Made by a program: the position numbers and the translations under genes. 64,000 nt of DNA. Source: Dimorphilus gyrociliatus. Taxonomy: Eukaryota > Annelida > Polychaeta > Dinophilidae. Shown here piece after piece: positions 52,271-64,000 of this stretch (positions are counted from its first letter, which is position 1; each line of letters begins with the position of its first letter). The notes under the pieces were generated by a model. The model was not told the origin of the DNA. It did no database searches and saw nothing but the letters and a program-made list of their open reading frames with translations. The DNA lies in the NCBI GenBank assembly GCA_904063045.1, contig CAJFCJ010000015.1:868001-932000 (forward strand). The letters run 5' to 3'.

Positions 52271-54172
52271 TTATTCCAATGGGCCGAAGTACTTTGAAGG
52301 TTTACGACGAGCTGAACGAGGGCATGGAGGAGTAAGTGGGGGAACGTTGCTATTAGTGCTGTCCATCGTTATATTAATGAAAGTTGACCAGTAGTCGTTA
52401 CGAATCTTTAAGAGGCGTTCCATGACGATATGCTGTTGTCGAGTTTGAGCAATCATCTCCATTGGCTGCGGCTCTGGGACCGAGTAGCCAACGACTGATG
52501 GTCCAAACATCTTAGCCAGAGATGAGGCTGACATTCCAGTTTGAGGTGATTCGCAAACTTTCTGTAAATGAATGATTAAGTAGGCGAGTGTGTCTCGATT
52601 AGATTGTGGTAGTTCGCTTATTGCTTGATAGAGTCCAGCTTCTCCATCACTACTATCTTCCGCTGCTTTAACAAATCGTTCCCACAGACGATATGTCAAG
52701 AGAGGTTCGGATAGGGAACGCAGGAAATCCTTTAAACATCCACAAATAGCATGAATATCAGAGATGATAGATAGATTGGGAGTGCCTCGTCCTCTTAAGA
52801 ACTTCTCTTTCAATTCTTTAACTTCTTTGTCACTTCCAGATAGTCTATAAATACCCTTTTCTGCTAAGCCACGATGTTCAACCTCGTTTATACAATGAAT
52901 GATGATTGCTGGGACATATGGTGGCTGATACGGCGCTAATTCAGCCAATTTAATGTTTGTGAGTGGAACGTGAGAAGAACCAGGAGAACCCGGAGTACTA
53001 ATTGGATTACAGGGTAGCGGTAATTCGTCACGGCAAGTAGTGTGAACAGTTGCTTTACAATCTTTACATTTATAGGCCGTCTTAGCAAATCTCATTTTCT
53101 TATCACACACACCGCAAGTCTCAGCCCGACCAAAGAGAGTTTTTGATTGGAAGTTGTGCGGTCTTGTCAAGCTAGAAGCAGATCCCGGGGCCCTTCGCAA
53201 AGTCCCTGTACTAAGCGATGGTGAGTAACCTGGCGTATGTCCATTTACAATGGGCGATGGTCCAGAGGAATGACGGATTTTTTTCTTTTTCTTTCCGCTC
53301 GTTATTTCAGCTTCCGCTTCTAGATTACCTTCCTCATCTACTTTCACTTTTGCTCGAATCTCAGCAGATTTTGATCTCCTACGTCCAGGCTCTTTCAACT
53401 CTCTGCTGGTTCGATCCTTTTTCATTGGAGGAGCGAAATCCTCGATTAATCCATTACTTCCAGGCATTGGTGGTGCCGAAGGCCTTTTCCACTTTTTCCC
53501 ACTTCGTAAGTAGCTGACACTCAATTCATCAAGATCCTCGTCCGTTTTATCATAACTTATATCTTGCGATAGAATGGAATCGTTCGATTCTTCTATTCTA
53601 CTGAGAGCGTTTGGAACACTCTCACCTCGAACTAATGTACTATTTAGGAAGGCTAAGCGAGAGCGTTCATCTTCATTTAATTGTAACGTGTTATTATTTC
53701 TCTTATCTCTTAGTAATTCTCTGATTAAATTAACTTGTCGATCCAAATTATCCCTTTCACGTTCTGCAAGTTGTCGCCTGTGTGTTTCAGATTCGATGAG
53801 ACTCCTGCAAAAAGATAAAGAGTTTAGCACATCATATTTACAGCTTCATCATCAAAGCGAACCTGGCGTGTTTTAGCTTTGTCGCTAAAGTCGCATTTTC
53901 GCTTTCAAGTTGCTTAACTACAGACTCCCTATCCCCCAGTCTTTCACTCCAGTCTGCCCTTTTCGATTCAACATCCTTAACATAAGTTATAAAAGCTGTG
54001 TATTGTAAGATAAAAACAATGATTAATAGTTTTTTCAAGGAGTTAAAGGGCACTTTTATGGCTAACCTTTGTTCTGCTCATCCCAACTACTTCTTAAAAA
54101 TTCATACTTTCTTATTACATCATCATATTCTGCTACAAGTGAAAGTTGAGATATCTTGTTAGCGTGTCTATG
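52271..54172 (-). CDS. RACGAP1: Rac GTPase-activating protein 1 (MgcRacGAP), 5' end unresolved
   Basis: Centralspindlin subunit that acts with kinesin-6 (MKLP1) in cytokinesis. Exons 54172-54067, 53995-53863 and 53804-52271 give 590 residues. The N-terminal part is a coiled coil (for example SKRADWSERLGDRESVV and KLKHARSLIESE). A linker contains ISYDKTDEDLDEL, like the family's ISFDKTDESLD. A C1 domain follows (residues ending KDCKATVHTTCRDELPLPC), then the RhoGAP domain with the arginine finger in GIYRLSG and the LKDFLRSLSEPLLT and FGPSVVG blocks. The first exon seen starts in phase 0 without a Met, so at least one more exon with the start codon should lie between 54173 and about 55400 or is missed. 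Assignment is secure. Confidence 0.93.
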
Positions 54173-55407
54173 CTGTAAAGTTAAACATGATTTGTTAAAA
54201 TCCGATCGCAATCACAGAAATGGAATAAAGAAAATGGAATACTTTCGAAGCACACCACCCATACCCATGCGATTAAATCATCAGAAAAAGTTAATATCTA
54301 AATCTTTTCTATACTAAGTCAAAGGCAATTTAATTCTAAATAATAAATCTACTAACCATACTCCATAAATATATTAAGAACAAAACCTAGTGTCCAGAAT
54401 TCTATAAAATAAAGGATCGAGTGGGAAACCTAACGTCCGAAATTCTTTGAACGAGTGATCAGCCAATGAGCAACGCGTTTTTTGGCCGGAAATTGAAGTA
54501 CCGCATTTTAGTAAATTAACTATATAAGTTTTAATACAAAGCTTATTTTTATAAAACTTACATTATTATCATAAAATTTGTTAAATAAATATACGAAAAT
54601 TGGAATAGATAGACAATAATCAAAAGAGCAATAATAACATAATATCATCAACTTCGCGGGAAACCATTATTTAGCTTATAACTTTCATTTAATATCACTA
54701 TAGGCAAATTGAATGATTGAAAATATGACTTTTGCCAACCAAGAGATTAGAAAAGTTGCTTAAAACAACTAATTGTCAGGGGAATTCCTTTTGCATGCAT
54801 TATACACGTTAATGCCTAATTTCAACTCAAATTCATCAACTTAACTACGGTATAATGAAAAGAAATCAGCAAATTTTCATCAATCAGACCCAAGTCGGAT
54901 TATTGCTTAAGATTAAAAGTCCTGATACTTTTTCCCATGATAATTCCCTAACAAGAAGAGAAACGTATTCTATGATATCTAGCGCTCTCCTGCAATGCTG
55001 CTGAGCGATCAATTCTTAACATAATAACAAAAATAGAAAACATTTTGGAATTTTCGCAATAAAAATACTTTAACGAATCAATTTACGGAATAGACAAGAA
55101 AATTCTATATAAACAATGTTAGACTAGAATAACACTGCAATTTTTTTCAGTGCAGTAAGTATAAAATTTCTTTGTATATTGGTTTTACATCACCAATTTT
55201 CTATAATAAAAAAATGTTTGATGCATTATCTTTTCCATAGAAATGACAAACAAGTAACTAACAAATACAACAAGTGCAATAGCCTATTCAAGCGTTACGT
55301 TATCATTTACAATCTGTAAATAATTTATTCTTTCATCAAGCAACTGTTCACTTTTACATAATATTAACATGAATTGGAAAATATTAATATCAATAAAATA
55401 ATAGGTC
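54173..55407. other. Region with the unresolved 5' end of RACGAP1
   Basis: Should hold the start exon and promoter of RACGAP1 and the 3' end of the upstream minus-strand REXO5 gene. I could not identify a start exon that ends in phase 0 with a good donor. AT-rich throughout. Confidence 0.5.
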
Positions 55408-58112
55408 TTATTTCGAGACCTGCCTGTCAATAATTTTCAGTAAACATAAGCCATTATTTATGTCGTTATCAACGTTTCCATTTAGAAGGACAACAAGTAA
55501 ACTCTTGTCTGGGACGCTTTTAATGATTTTTCGGATTCTGTCATCGGTCTTCTTCAAAAGATACTGTAAGAAAGTGAATTAAGTTTGAATAAGTATAAAA
55601 CTTGCGAACTATTAGCTTATAAAGAAAATAACCTCTTTTTCATTATCATTAATCTTTTCGCCTTCAGTAAGATTTCCATAAGATTGTAACCGAATCCATG
55701 AAAAGTCATCTTTATTAGCTTCCGAAATAAAGGACTTGACAGCCACCTTATCCGATGGAAAAAATTCCAATTCGCAATTATCTAAATTGGCTTTCAATTG
55801 CTTCATTAGACTTTCCTTGCTTTGTCGTTCATATAACTTGGCTATTACGTAATTATTTTAAATTTGGGAATAAGAAAATAAATATCTAAATAATATTTCC
55901 ACTTCTCTTACCGGTTTTTTGCATGTCCTTAAATAAAGAAAAGAAACTTTCGTAGAGAGAAACCCCTGGCAACTGAAAAAATGCATTTTTTATGCACCCA
56001 TTTGACTTTTCCCGAACCAAAGCGTTCTCGGCTACCATATCCTCTCTCATTCTAAGAACATCACCAAAATTTAAACCCTCCTTTAATTTTAGTTTAACTA
56101 ATTCCATAGTAGTTTCTGCATCTTCAGTAGGATGATGACCTTCTGATTGGTCTTGAATAGTTTTGCTAAAAAAATGAATTGACAGTTAGTCATATATGAC
56201 TGTTAATATTTAGATATTTATGTGCTTTATTCATGTTATTTTTTTTATTATAAAACATACTTAAGGAAAGTAGCAGCCAATCGTTTAAGACCGGATTTCA
56301 TTCGTCTATCTCCAGTTAAATTAAAGATACAACTCGTATCGATAACATATGGATGATACATTTGCAAAGCAAATAAATCGGAAACTAAAGATTGACCACA
56401 CCAGATAGCATCAGCTGGTAGAATATTCCTTAGATGTTTTTGGACATCTTCCAGCGTAGTTTCCACGTTAAAAAGATGTTTAGGTGTAATTCCACTGTAT
56501 CTGTAAGTAAAGTAGTTTTGTAAAGCCCGTTAAGATTCGTTTTTTATTCTAAGTGCTCTCTCTAGTTAAGGAGAAATGGGAATGACTTATTTAACATACG
56601 GTGTTAAGAAATTGAGAACTTTCGTTGGTGGCTTAACTAAGGTTTCATATATACATTCAAGATCTTCGTTAACAACTGATATACGGGCTAATTCATTTTG
56701 TCTTCTTACTGAATGAACCTGTCAGTAAACGAGGGAAAGAGAGGCATATTTATTGATTATCTGAATAGATATTTAGTATATGCATATAAAGTATACCATT
56801 TCACAATCGACTGCAAACATGGGAGAGTTTTCTGTCACTGGCTTGTAATCATCCTTCGATTGCACAAAATTCCTTGTCTTGACAGCTAAATTATAATGAA
56901 AATTCATGTAGACTAATAAATTCTCCATAACACTCTTAGGTGTAAGCTTACTCTTAAAATAGGGCAAAGGATATCCTTCCGAGACTAGTTGTTCGGGAGA
57001 AAGTAATAGGTCCAATCTCGAAAATTGACCATTTTCCTTTAATTTTGCTTTATTATTCTCGATTTTAATCTTTATACTTGTTTTTTTATGAATTTTCTGT
57101 GATAATTCATTGGCTGTCTGAAGTAATTAACAAAAAGTTAGTAAAGGCAGAAACAGTTGTTCTCTTAAGTCCCATAAGGATCAGTAAAATATTTAAACCA
57201 GCTAACCAAAGAAAGCAGAATTGTAAATTTGCTCATTAAATTATACTACACAAAATTTAATTATACTTTTTAAACATAATAAAGATGATTGATAATTACT
57301 AACTAGATCAAGATCTTTTGCCTTCTGAAGACTTGTTCTACTGTATGCAACTCGAAAGAGCTCTTCTTCGACTGATTTATCATACTGATAAGGAGTCGCG
57401 AATTCTGCAGTCTAAGGGATAAAAGTATGACATAATTCAATTGGCTTTGGCTAGTTTGCTTTTTAAATATAAAATATACCATAGGAAATTCCTTAAGGAA
57501 TTTAAGTGATGGACTAGTTCTATATTCTTTAATGCCAACTTTCTCAACGTTTACAACTGTAACTTTGGATATCTTTGTCCATCTTAAAAATTTACACCAC
57601 CTGGGTTGAAAGCTAGTTTTATTTCCTTGAATTGCATAAGAAACAGCATGTTGAATATCTGTGACGAAAAGGGGTGAACTATTTCTCTCTTCTTCTTCAC
57701 TCCACCTTAGATGTTCTGGAGTTGTTGAAGAAATGTCTGTTATGCTGGAAGCATAGGGATTAACTTCTGGTACTTGCAAAAAGATTTTTGGTTTAGTCAT
57801 TGACAGTTTCTGCCTTTCACGTATTTCTGCTCGTAATCTGGCCAGTTTTTCTGACTGTGATTCTTCTATTTTTATGTCTTGGCAATTATCAAGAGTATAG
57901 TCGTTTTTCTTCTTTTTATGAGGTGCTTCATCATCAGATGAAAATGATATCTATGTTCAAATGATATTTATTGGTTTCAATAATGAAATCATTTAATTTA
58001 ATACCTTATGTTTCTTATCATTTTTATTAATATTCATTATATTAAGCTGTGCTTCTGCCTTTTTTGCCTTTCTTTCTATTCGCTGTTCTTTCTTGTTTAA
58101 TTTAGGAGGCAT
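55408..58112 (-). CDS. REXO5: RNA exonuclease 5-like DEDDh 3'-5' exonuclease
   Basis: Nucleolar RNA exonuclease of the REXO1/REXO5 (NEF-sp) family, which trims snoRNA and rRNA in animals. Nine exons join in phase: 58112-58005, 57950-57480, 57411-57304, 57117-56797, 56718-56600, 56500-56261, 56165-55912, 55841-55633 and 55563-55408, giving 661 residues. The N-terminus is lysine-rich (MPPKLNKKEQRIERKAKKAE), fitting nuclear targeting. The exonuclease core shows motif I FAVDCEMV, then ELARISVVNED, YSGITP, the GQSLVSDLFAL Asp block with HPYVIDTS, and the final His/Asp in GHHPTEDAETTMEL. The C-terminal 200 residues are poorly conserved; in vertebrate REXO5 this part has RRM domains. It is divergent from MFF. 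Confidence 0.88.
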
Positions 58113-58989
58113 GTTTTGTTCCCAAAAACACGTGGTGTTATCGCTCCTATTCGAACAAAAGTAAAATATTCACTTCGGCTTAATAAATAACTGGTAAACT
58201 CAAAAAGTTAAGTGAACAATACATCGTCTTTGCATGCTTTCAAAACTGCAATTTTAAATTATAAGACAAAATTAAGCATTGAAAGACCAGTGCAGCTTTT
58301 ATAATAAAGGTAATTAACTTTTTGTCAAAAATTAAAATAACATATAACAGAGAAATTAAGTAAGTGATTAATAAAATAATACAGGCAACCTCGAAAATAT
58401 AAAAATTCAAAAAAAAGACAGGTTTATAATATTCCAGAAAGCGAATAAATCAGTAGTCGCAGGAAATATGAGATATGTAACGCTTACTAAATCCATTTTC
58501 TTTTTTAAAGTAACAGATATAACATTTATTATCAGTGTACACACATTGATTTTTGGTAAATAAAAGACTTACTTTTTGTTAGGCTTATGTATACATCTTA
58601 AGTATTATAGACTTGAGTACAATTTCACTTTTGCAGCATCCAAATAGGAAATTGTACATAAGCCTATTATAGTCTACATCCATTTTGAAAGTGTATGATA
58701 GTTTTCATCAGTAGAAATCTATTTTTATCTTTAGAACCTTGAATTTTGTCTCGCTAATATTTTATCAAGATAGAGGTCAGTCTAACGAAATCAGTGTGGT
58801 ATTCTTATTGATTTTTGGTATATCATTACCAAAATTTTTGGGAATCGATACGAGTATTTATCTAAGAATTCAGAGTTTCGTGTAGTTCATTTTTTCCGAA
58901 AGCTATGTGGGAAATGGTACTTACTGCAATAATAAACTATTAATGACGCAATAATACATTTTAAAAAACTATATAATATCCACTTTCAG
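58113..58989. other. Intergenic region between divergent REXO5 and MFF
   Basis: Shared upstream region. The MFF start codon follows an acceptor-like CACTTTCAG directly, suggesting that a 5' UTR exon of MFF lies in this interval. No coding exon seen. Confidence 0.5.
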
Positions 58990-60240
58990 ATGTCTAATCC
59001 GGCTAATACTTTGCCGCCTAAGTTTGATGGTTATGAACCAATAAATTATGATCCTGCTTTTACTGTCCAAATTAATGAATCTATGATTGTACCAAACAAG
59101 ATTGGTTTAACCAAGGAAAATAGCGACACAGCTCCTGGAGGACCTCAAGTTGAACTTGAATCAAAATCAATGAATGTACCAGCTAAGATTGTGTTAGATG
59201 GTCTGTTATTATAAATAATTTGATATTTTCACAACTAATGGCCAAACTTGATTTATTTTCTTATACTTCATAGGTAATAACAGACATATTGGACTGCCTA
59301 ATGAACCTAGACTGCATTTAGATCTAAACGGGTTGCCTGACCAGGCAGAAGCTATTGTATTAGAGACCCCCCCAAGAACTTTAAGTATTGGCGAATCTAA
59401 ATTCTCTTCAATGAGCAAAATTGAAAAACAGGAGGAGACTGATCAGTATCCAATAAGTGAAGGTTTCAACACGCCGAAAGATACAGCCTCCAGCAGGTAT
59501 TAAAACATTATTTTTTTTTTATAAAAAGTTTTTTTAATATCCCTCCTACTCTATGTTCTGTTAAGTGAAAGCCTTTTGGAAGTGTGTGTTGAGTAAGTTA
59601 TAGAGATTTCTTCGCTTTCTTTTAACAAATAGATTTATTTTATAGTTGTTGTTCGTTATTTCTTTTTAAAAAACATTTTTTTTAAAAAGAAAACCTTTCG
59701 TTCGAGGTCTTTTTCTATAAAAATATAATTCTCTTCTCGCTCTGTCTCTGTATGAAATAACTTTGCTGTTTAATAATTTATCTTCTTATCATAATATATT
59801 TTATTTTATAATATTTTATTTGCTATTTATCCTCTTCAAGATTTTTTGAGCAATGTTTAATTATTTAATTATTGTTTTAAACAGAGATAATAGAGTCTAT
59901 GTTGGAGGTGGTGGAGAACCATTTGAGAAGCAATCAGAACAGGACTTAGTTATGAATATGCATTCACGTTTAAATACAATAGAGGTATGTAAAAATATAA
60001 AGAAAGTTCTATTAATTTACTATCTTTATATTATATACAAAAATACTGTCTATATATATAATCAAAGAAATGCTTTTCTTCTGTTTGTATTACTTATATT
60101 TTTTTTCCTGCTCATAGAGACACATTACTCACCTACAAGATGAAAATGAAAAGATGAAACAACGCGAAATAATCCTCTGTACTGTAGTTGCCGGCTATTT
60201 TCTACTAAAGTCCTTCAAATGGCTTTTTCATAAGAATTAA
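58990..60240 (+). CDS. MFF: Mitochondrial fission factor
   Basis: Tail-anchored outer mitochondrial and peroxisomal membrane adaptor that recruits the dynamin-like GTPase DRP1. Exons 58990-59200, 59274-59496, 59885-59984 and 60118-60240 give 218 residues. Two short repeats near the N-terminus, ESMIVPNKIGL and KSMNVPAKIVLDGNN, match the DRP1-binding R1 and R2 repeats of vertebrate MFF. LETPPRTLSIGE matches the following conserved block. A coiled coil (RLNTIERHITHLQDENEKMK) leads into the C-terminal membrane anchor (IILCTVVAGYFLL) and ends LFHKN. Isoforms by exon skipping, as in mammals, cannot be judged. The protein is short for the family. Confidence 0.9.
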
Positions 60241-61572
60241 CTTAAGTTTTATTATATAATTGCTTCCCATTGCACTGGATATATTTTTTTTTTAATATCA
60301 GCTTTAACTTTCTGAATTGTTCTCAAGCTTTTTAAATATTTTGAGGAGCGAATTATAAAAGTCATTAAGTCATTATAAAACGAGACACTGTTGTTTTTGT
60401 ATCTCATTCATGAATTATTCGAGTTTTATTTACTAGATCTGCTCGCTTTATCGATATCTTAAAACAATTGGACGTGATAAGTCTTTCATTAACTAATTGA
60501 AAGGTATTTATTTAGTCTTTGTTGGGAGAAACCTAAATCAAGTATAAAATTTTAGTAAACTGTAGGAGACAAGATTCCTAAGAAATTGACTAACTTATTT
60601 AAGATAAGATTGCGCTTTGCAATCTTAGTAGAAGGGTTTATGAAAACACTATCCTTAAGTCTATCTTACACGAAACTGAACTCGAATATGCTAATTTTTT
60701 TCTTAATGGAATTATCTACTCTCTCCATTGCAGCATATATTAAAACAATGGATTCAATTTGCTTATACTATCGATTTATAATCTTCTTCTTTATTCCATT
60801 GATCAATCCCAAAGGAACTCAGGTCCTAAAACTAAATTAAGGTTCATTCGATAAAGTTGTACTAGAAGTGTCTGATCCTGATGAATGATTCGATAAACCC
60901 AAAGATTAATTAAAATGTTAAGGGAGATCTGTGAAAGTTCGTTTCTATAATAGATTTAGCACAGAATAAACGTTTTCTCCAATATAAACTAAAAAATCGT
61001 CTAATGTTTTAGTTCCAACTGAAAACTTTTACCATAAAAGTAAAATAGAATTTCCGTAATAAGTAAATAAACTGATTAATTGATAAATATAGGCTTTCAG
61101 CGAAAATAATAAGTGGGAAGAAGTTGACTAAAACTTATAAATTCTACGAATCATCGATGATAAGTGCAATAATGTCCTTCAGCAAATGCATTACGACTCA
61201 ATTTATACTTCTCAAATAATTATTACTATTGAAAAGGCGCGAAAGCTCCCAAGCTCTATGCAATTATAGTAAATTGTTCTATAAACTAACGATATACTGA
61301 ATAAAGCATGATATATTAATAAACGATATCTTTTTAACAAATAAATAATACTTATGGATTTTGTATTCCTAATATACAGTATAAAACAATGGCTTAGTGC
61401 GCTGGAAAGCTGTGACAGCGCATTTTTATTCTAGGTAGCGCTGACTGTATAGCTAGGGGTCAGCTGTTGTTCAAGGACAAAACGTCCTTTCTACGTGTAT
61501 TTCGAATATATTTCGATTTTTCTCCTTTATCTGGACACATTCAGCCAATATTCGTAAAATTTACATGATACA
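60241..61572. other. Intergenic region upstream of the first universal stress protein gene
   Basis: About 1.3 kb, AT-rich, with no conserved reading frame. The last 200 bases are richer in GC and probably contain the promoter and 5' UTR of the next gene. Confidence 0.6.
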
Positions 61573-62662
61573 ATGGGTAGCTCACAATCTACACCTGACC
61601 AACCGAAAGAAATAGTGCCGAAAGGCCTCCAGAGAGAAGTAGTTGTTATACCGGTTGACCCAAGTCGTCAAGCTGAAGCAGCTTTTGAATGTAAGTACTG
61701 AAAATTACGATTGAGAATGCTATCCTTTGTAATATTTGCAGTTGTTTTTTGTTCTTGAGAATTTTTGTTCCTATTCAAATTCTTAGGGTACGCGAAACAT
61801 GTGTACGATAGAAAGCACAAAGTGCAAGTGCTGTATTGTCAAGAGCCGATCCAGGGTAATCCTTATTACCCAGAACATACGTTCAAAAGTGAGAGAAACA
61901 TCTTATAGCCCTGAGCCAGCCGAGTTGTTTGACCTTGCTTTAAATAATATTCTTCATTTTTAAAAACAAACTCTTACTCTAAAACTGAATTTAGTAGGTT
62001 ATAACAAAAAAAAAATCAAAGAATATCTTAATTTATTCGCTTGTATTTTCCTTTACAGGGTACCGAGCCCATGCTCATAAGTCAACGAATAAAGTTCATA
62101 TTATTCACTGTCAGGAAATCGAACATCCGGCTGGCGAGAACTATCCTGATTACGCTGTAGCTCGTATGTGTTTTTATTGTTCTAAATTAAATCTAAAAAT
62201 CAGGATAGATCAATTTGGGCAACATATTATCTTTAATTTTTTGTTAAAACTATATGAATTACTAAATCATTTTGTACTTGTAAACATTTATAGCTGAATC
62301 TTGGGCAGAGCAATTTGAAAAAGCAAAATCAGCAGGAAAGGATCTAGTTGAAAAATATGAAACAAAATTGAAAAACTATGGAATGGAAGGAAGTGTTTCA
62401 GCGGAAGTTGGTAGACCAGGTGAACTGATCGTTAAGTCGGCGCACGATAATCATGCTTCGCAAATTGTAATGGGTACCAGAGGCTATGGAATAGTCAGAA
62501 GAACAATTCTTGGTAAAATAATTCGATTAATTAGAGTAAAAACTTTGTGTTATAACGCAAGTGCCGTTTTTATTTACAGGAAGTGTTAGCGAATACGTAA
62601 TTCATCATTCTAACGTACCAGTGACTGTCGTTCCAAAAGAAACTCAAAGTTGGTTCTTTTAA
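61573..62662 (+). CDS. Universal stress protein, with two alternative second exons
   Basis: UspA-family nucleotide-binding protein, common in plants and invertebrates but absent from vertebrates. Exon 1 (61573-61690) starts MGSSQS, a fit to the N-myristoylation consensus, and ends VVVIPVDPSRQAEAAFE. Exon 2 is either 61787-61888 or 62059-62163. Exons 62294-62512 and 62580-62662 complete the protein (173 or 174 residues). The ATP-type site is MGTRGYG with RRTILGSVSEYVIHHSNVPV, fitting the G-2x-G-9x-G-S/T pattern of nucleotide-binding USPs. The gene is convergent with a second USP gene on the opposite strand, 131 bases between stop codons. Function is unproven; such proteins respond to stress in animals such as cnidarians and molluscs. 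Confidence 0.9.
61787..61888 (+). other. Alternative exon 2a of the universal stress protein
   Basis: Acceptor TTCTTAG and donor A|GTGAGA, phase 1 at both ends, 102 bases. It reads WYAKHVYDRKHKVQVLYCQE then a loop ending HTFK. The residues W, Y, H, K, V, C, Q and E line up with exon 2b. Joined to 62294 it gives TESWAEQ. Confidence 0.85.
62059..62163 (+). other. Alternative exon 2b of the universal stress protein
   Basis: Acceptor TTTACAG and donor C|GTATGT, phase 1 at both ends, 105 bases. It reads WYRAHAHKSTNKVHIIHCQE then a loop ending DYAVA. Joined to 62294 it gives PESWAEQ, a junction that looks canonical for animal USPs. Including both 2a and 2b would keep the frame but duplicate the WYxxH...CQE strand-helix unit. 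Confidence 0.88.
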
Positions 62663-62793
62663 ACGGTCTATTAATAATAAATCACCAAATACAACATTAT
62701 ATTGGATAATAAATAAAACAATAATCGAAAGAGATAATTATAATATGAAAATGTCTACTTGGAGTACTAGATGTGCGATAGTGATAGTTGATG

Positions 62794-63413
62794 TTATTGT
62801 CGACAAATGAGAACAGGACATTTGGCATGGTGAACAACATAGTCGCTGACGGATCCCATTATGGTTCGTCGAACTTTTCCCAATCCCCTAGTTCCCATAA
62901 CTATCAGAGAGGCTTTCTCTTCCTCCCCAACACGTACGATCACTTCGCCTGGTTTACCTCCCTGCTCTGATCGAATTCTCCCAGATAACTACAAATGATA
63001 AAAAGAAATCAATGTAGTAATCAGTTAATTTAGTAGTCTATTTCATTTTGTAACATACACCGTTCTCGAGAATTTTCGTTTGGTATTTTTGTTCCAGCTC
63101 GATAACTTTTGCTTGCTCTTTCTTCAGAGCTTCTTCCCATCCTGACGCCGTGTAACCAACTCCTATAGAATAAAATACATTAACGGAAAACGGTTTCTAT
63201 GCCGATACAATCCTTTGCTATAAACACGGATAAGAGCGCAATAATTACATTTCCGGTTGCCTCGAGCATAGTCCTATAAATATAGGGCGGCAAGACGAAA
63301 AAAACGTATATGTCATATTCGTTTATACTTACGTTTCTTCTCCCCATCCAGTATTTCAGGAACGTGGATGAGAATCAGTTTGTAGTCTCGTTTATGGATA
63401 AACTTTAAGTACC
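62794..63413 (-). CDS. Second universal stress protein, 5' partial
   Basis: Another UspA-family protein. Exons 63413-63333, 63162-63059 and 62988-62794 join in phase. The first exon seen enters with a GG that would complete a Trp codon, then YLKFIHKRDYKLILIHVPE, the same position as the alternative exon of the neighbouring gene. The final exon has VIVRVGEEEKASLIVMGTRG and RRTIMGSVSDYVVHHAKCPV and stops at 62794. It lacks the intron found at LG|SVS in the neighbouring gene, so the two are not a very recent duplicate. The first exon, with the start codon, was not found before the right edge and is probably outside the window. Confidence 0.88.
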
Positions 63414-64000
63414 CTGTTCTCAAAGCAAAAAGGTAGATAAATTTTCGAGATAGTCAATAAACAAACTAAATCCTGTTAACAGTTTATTCTTAAAGAGAAA
63501 AGACGAATGAAATACGATTAAGATTAAAAGGCGCCCTGCTAGTTCATTAATTAGCGATCGATAAACAAGGAATCTGGTCGGAATTCGATTGTCGTACTAT
63601 TCACGCATTAGTAGTAAAAAGAATTCCGCAAAGTGAATAAAAACTTAAGTAAGAAGTAGATTACGTTATTATTATCAAAAAAAGTGATCAGGTGTTTCAG
63701 CGTATCACGTACACTGATCATTTCAATTTAATTAAAGAAGAAAGAAGAAATATGACGTTTTTTTAATTAAGTATCACGAAAATGAGCGTTCGTTTACATG
63801 CTTGTCGACTTTAGACGTTACTATAAATGAAAAAAGCGTCAAAAACGAAATATTTGGCCAAATAATGCGAAGGAAATAATAATACAATATAAACGTTTCA
63901 CAAACAATCGGTATAAATAAACAAAGGGAGAATTAAACTCGCTGAATTATTCAAGAAGCAGACTCCCCACCAACAAACAGTTGCTGGATCGAACTTGGAA
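63414..64000. other. Right-edge region, likely first intron of the second USP gene
   Basis: No coding exon recognised. The missing start exon of the minus-strand universal stress protein should lie here or beyond the window edge. Confidence 0.5.

Noticed and set aside
60586-60840. 84-codon plus-strand frame between MFF and the stress protein gene
   Set aside because: AT-rich, no recognisable motif, no splice context; composition like surrounding non-coding DNA.

Overview
This window is animal nuclear DNA. It is AT-rich and full of TA microsatellites, and its protein-coding genes are broken into short exons by GT-AG introns, many of only 50-100 bases. The gene set is metazoan: protein kinase D, NOVA, PP1, GTPBP2, a PLD3/4-type lysosomal enzyme, LYPLAL1, glutamine synthetase, UDP-glycosyltransferases, RACGAP1, REXO5 and MFF. 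There are also large secreted or membrane proteins built from fucolectin (FTP), EGF, Kunitz, WAP, thyroglobulin, antistasin and WSC modules, and two animal-type universal stress proteins. That mix, the short introns and the gene density (about 18 genes in 64 kb) fit a compact lophotrochozoan genome such as a small annelid. The taxon is an inference, because no marker gene is present.

Layout from left to right: protein kinase D (+, 5' end outside the window); an unrecognised two-exon gene (-); NOVA (-) head to head with PP1 (+); a small PAH-like gene (-) head to head with GTPBP2 (+); a PLD3/4-like gene (-) with two candidate first exons; a 10-kb gene (-) encoding about ten FTP lectin modules, about fifteen EGF repeats and a membrane anchor; LYPLAL1 (+) head to head with it; a 6.7-kb transmembrane protease-inhibitor mosaic (+); glutamine synthetase (+) with a clear TATA box; two tandem UGT genes (+); RACGAP1 (-); REXO5 (-) head to head with MFF (+); and two convergent universal stress protein genes.

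The most notable signal is alternative exons. Protein kinase D has two homologous copies of the exon encoding the end of the kinase C-lobe. Their splice phases make joint inclusion or joint skipping frameshift, so they should be strictly mutually exclusive, and a long CT/GT repeat lies between them. The first universal stress protein gene also has two homologous versions of its second coding exon. The PLD3/4-like gene has a distal start exon carrying an acidic dileucine sorting motif and a proximal start exon lacking it. Exon joins were worked out by hand from reading frame, phase and protein-family similarity; boundaries should be good to a base or two unless stated otherwise.
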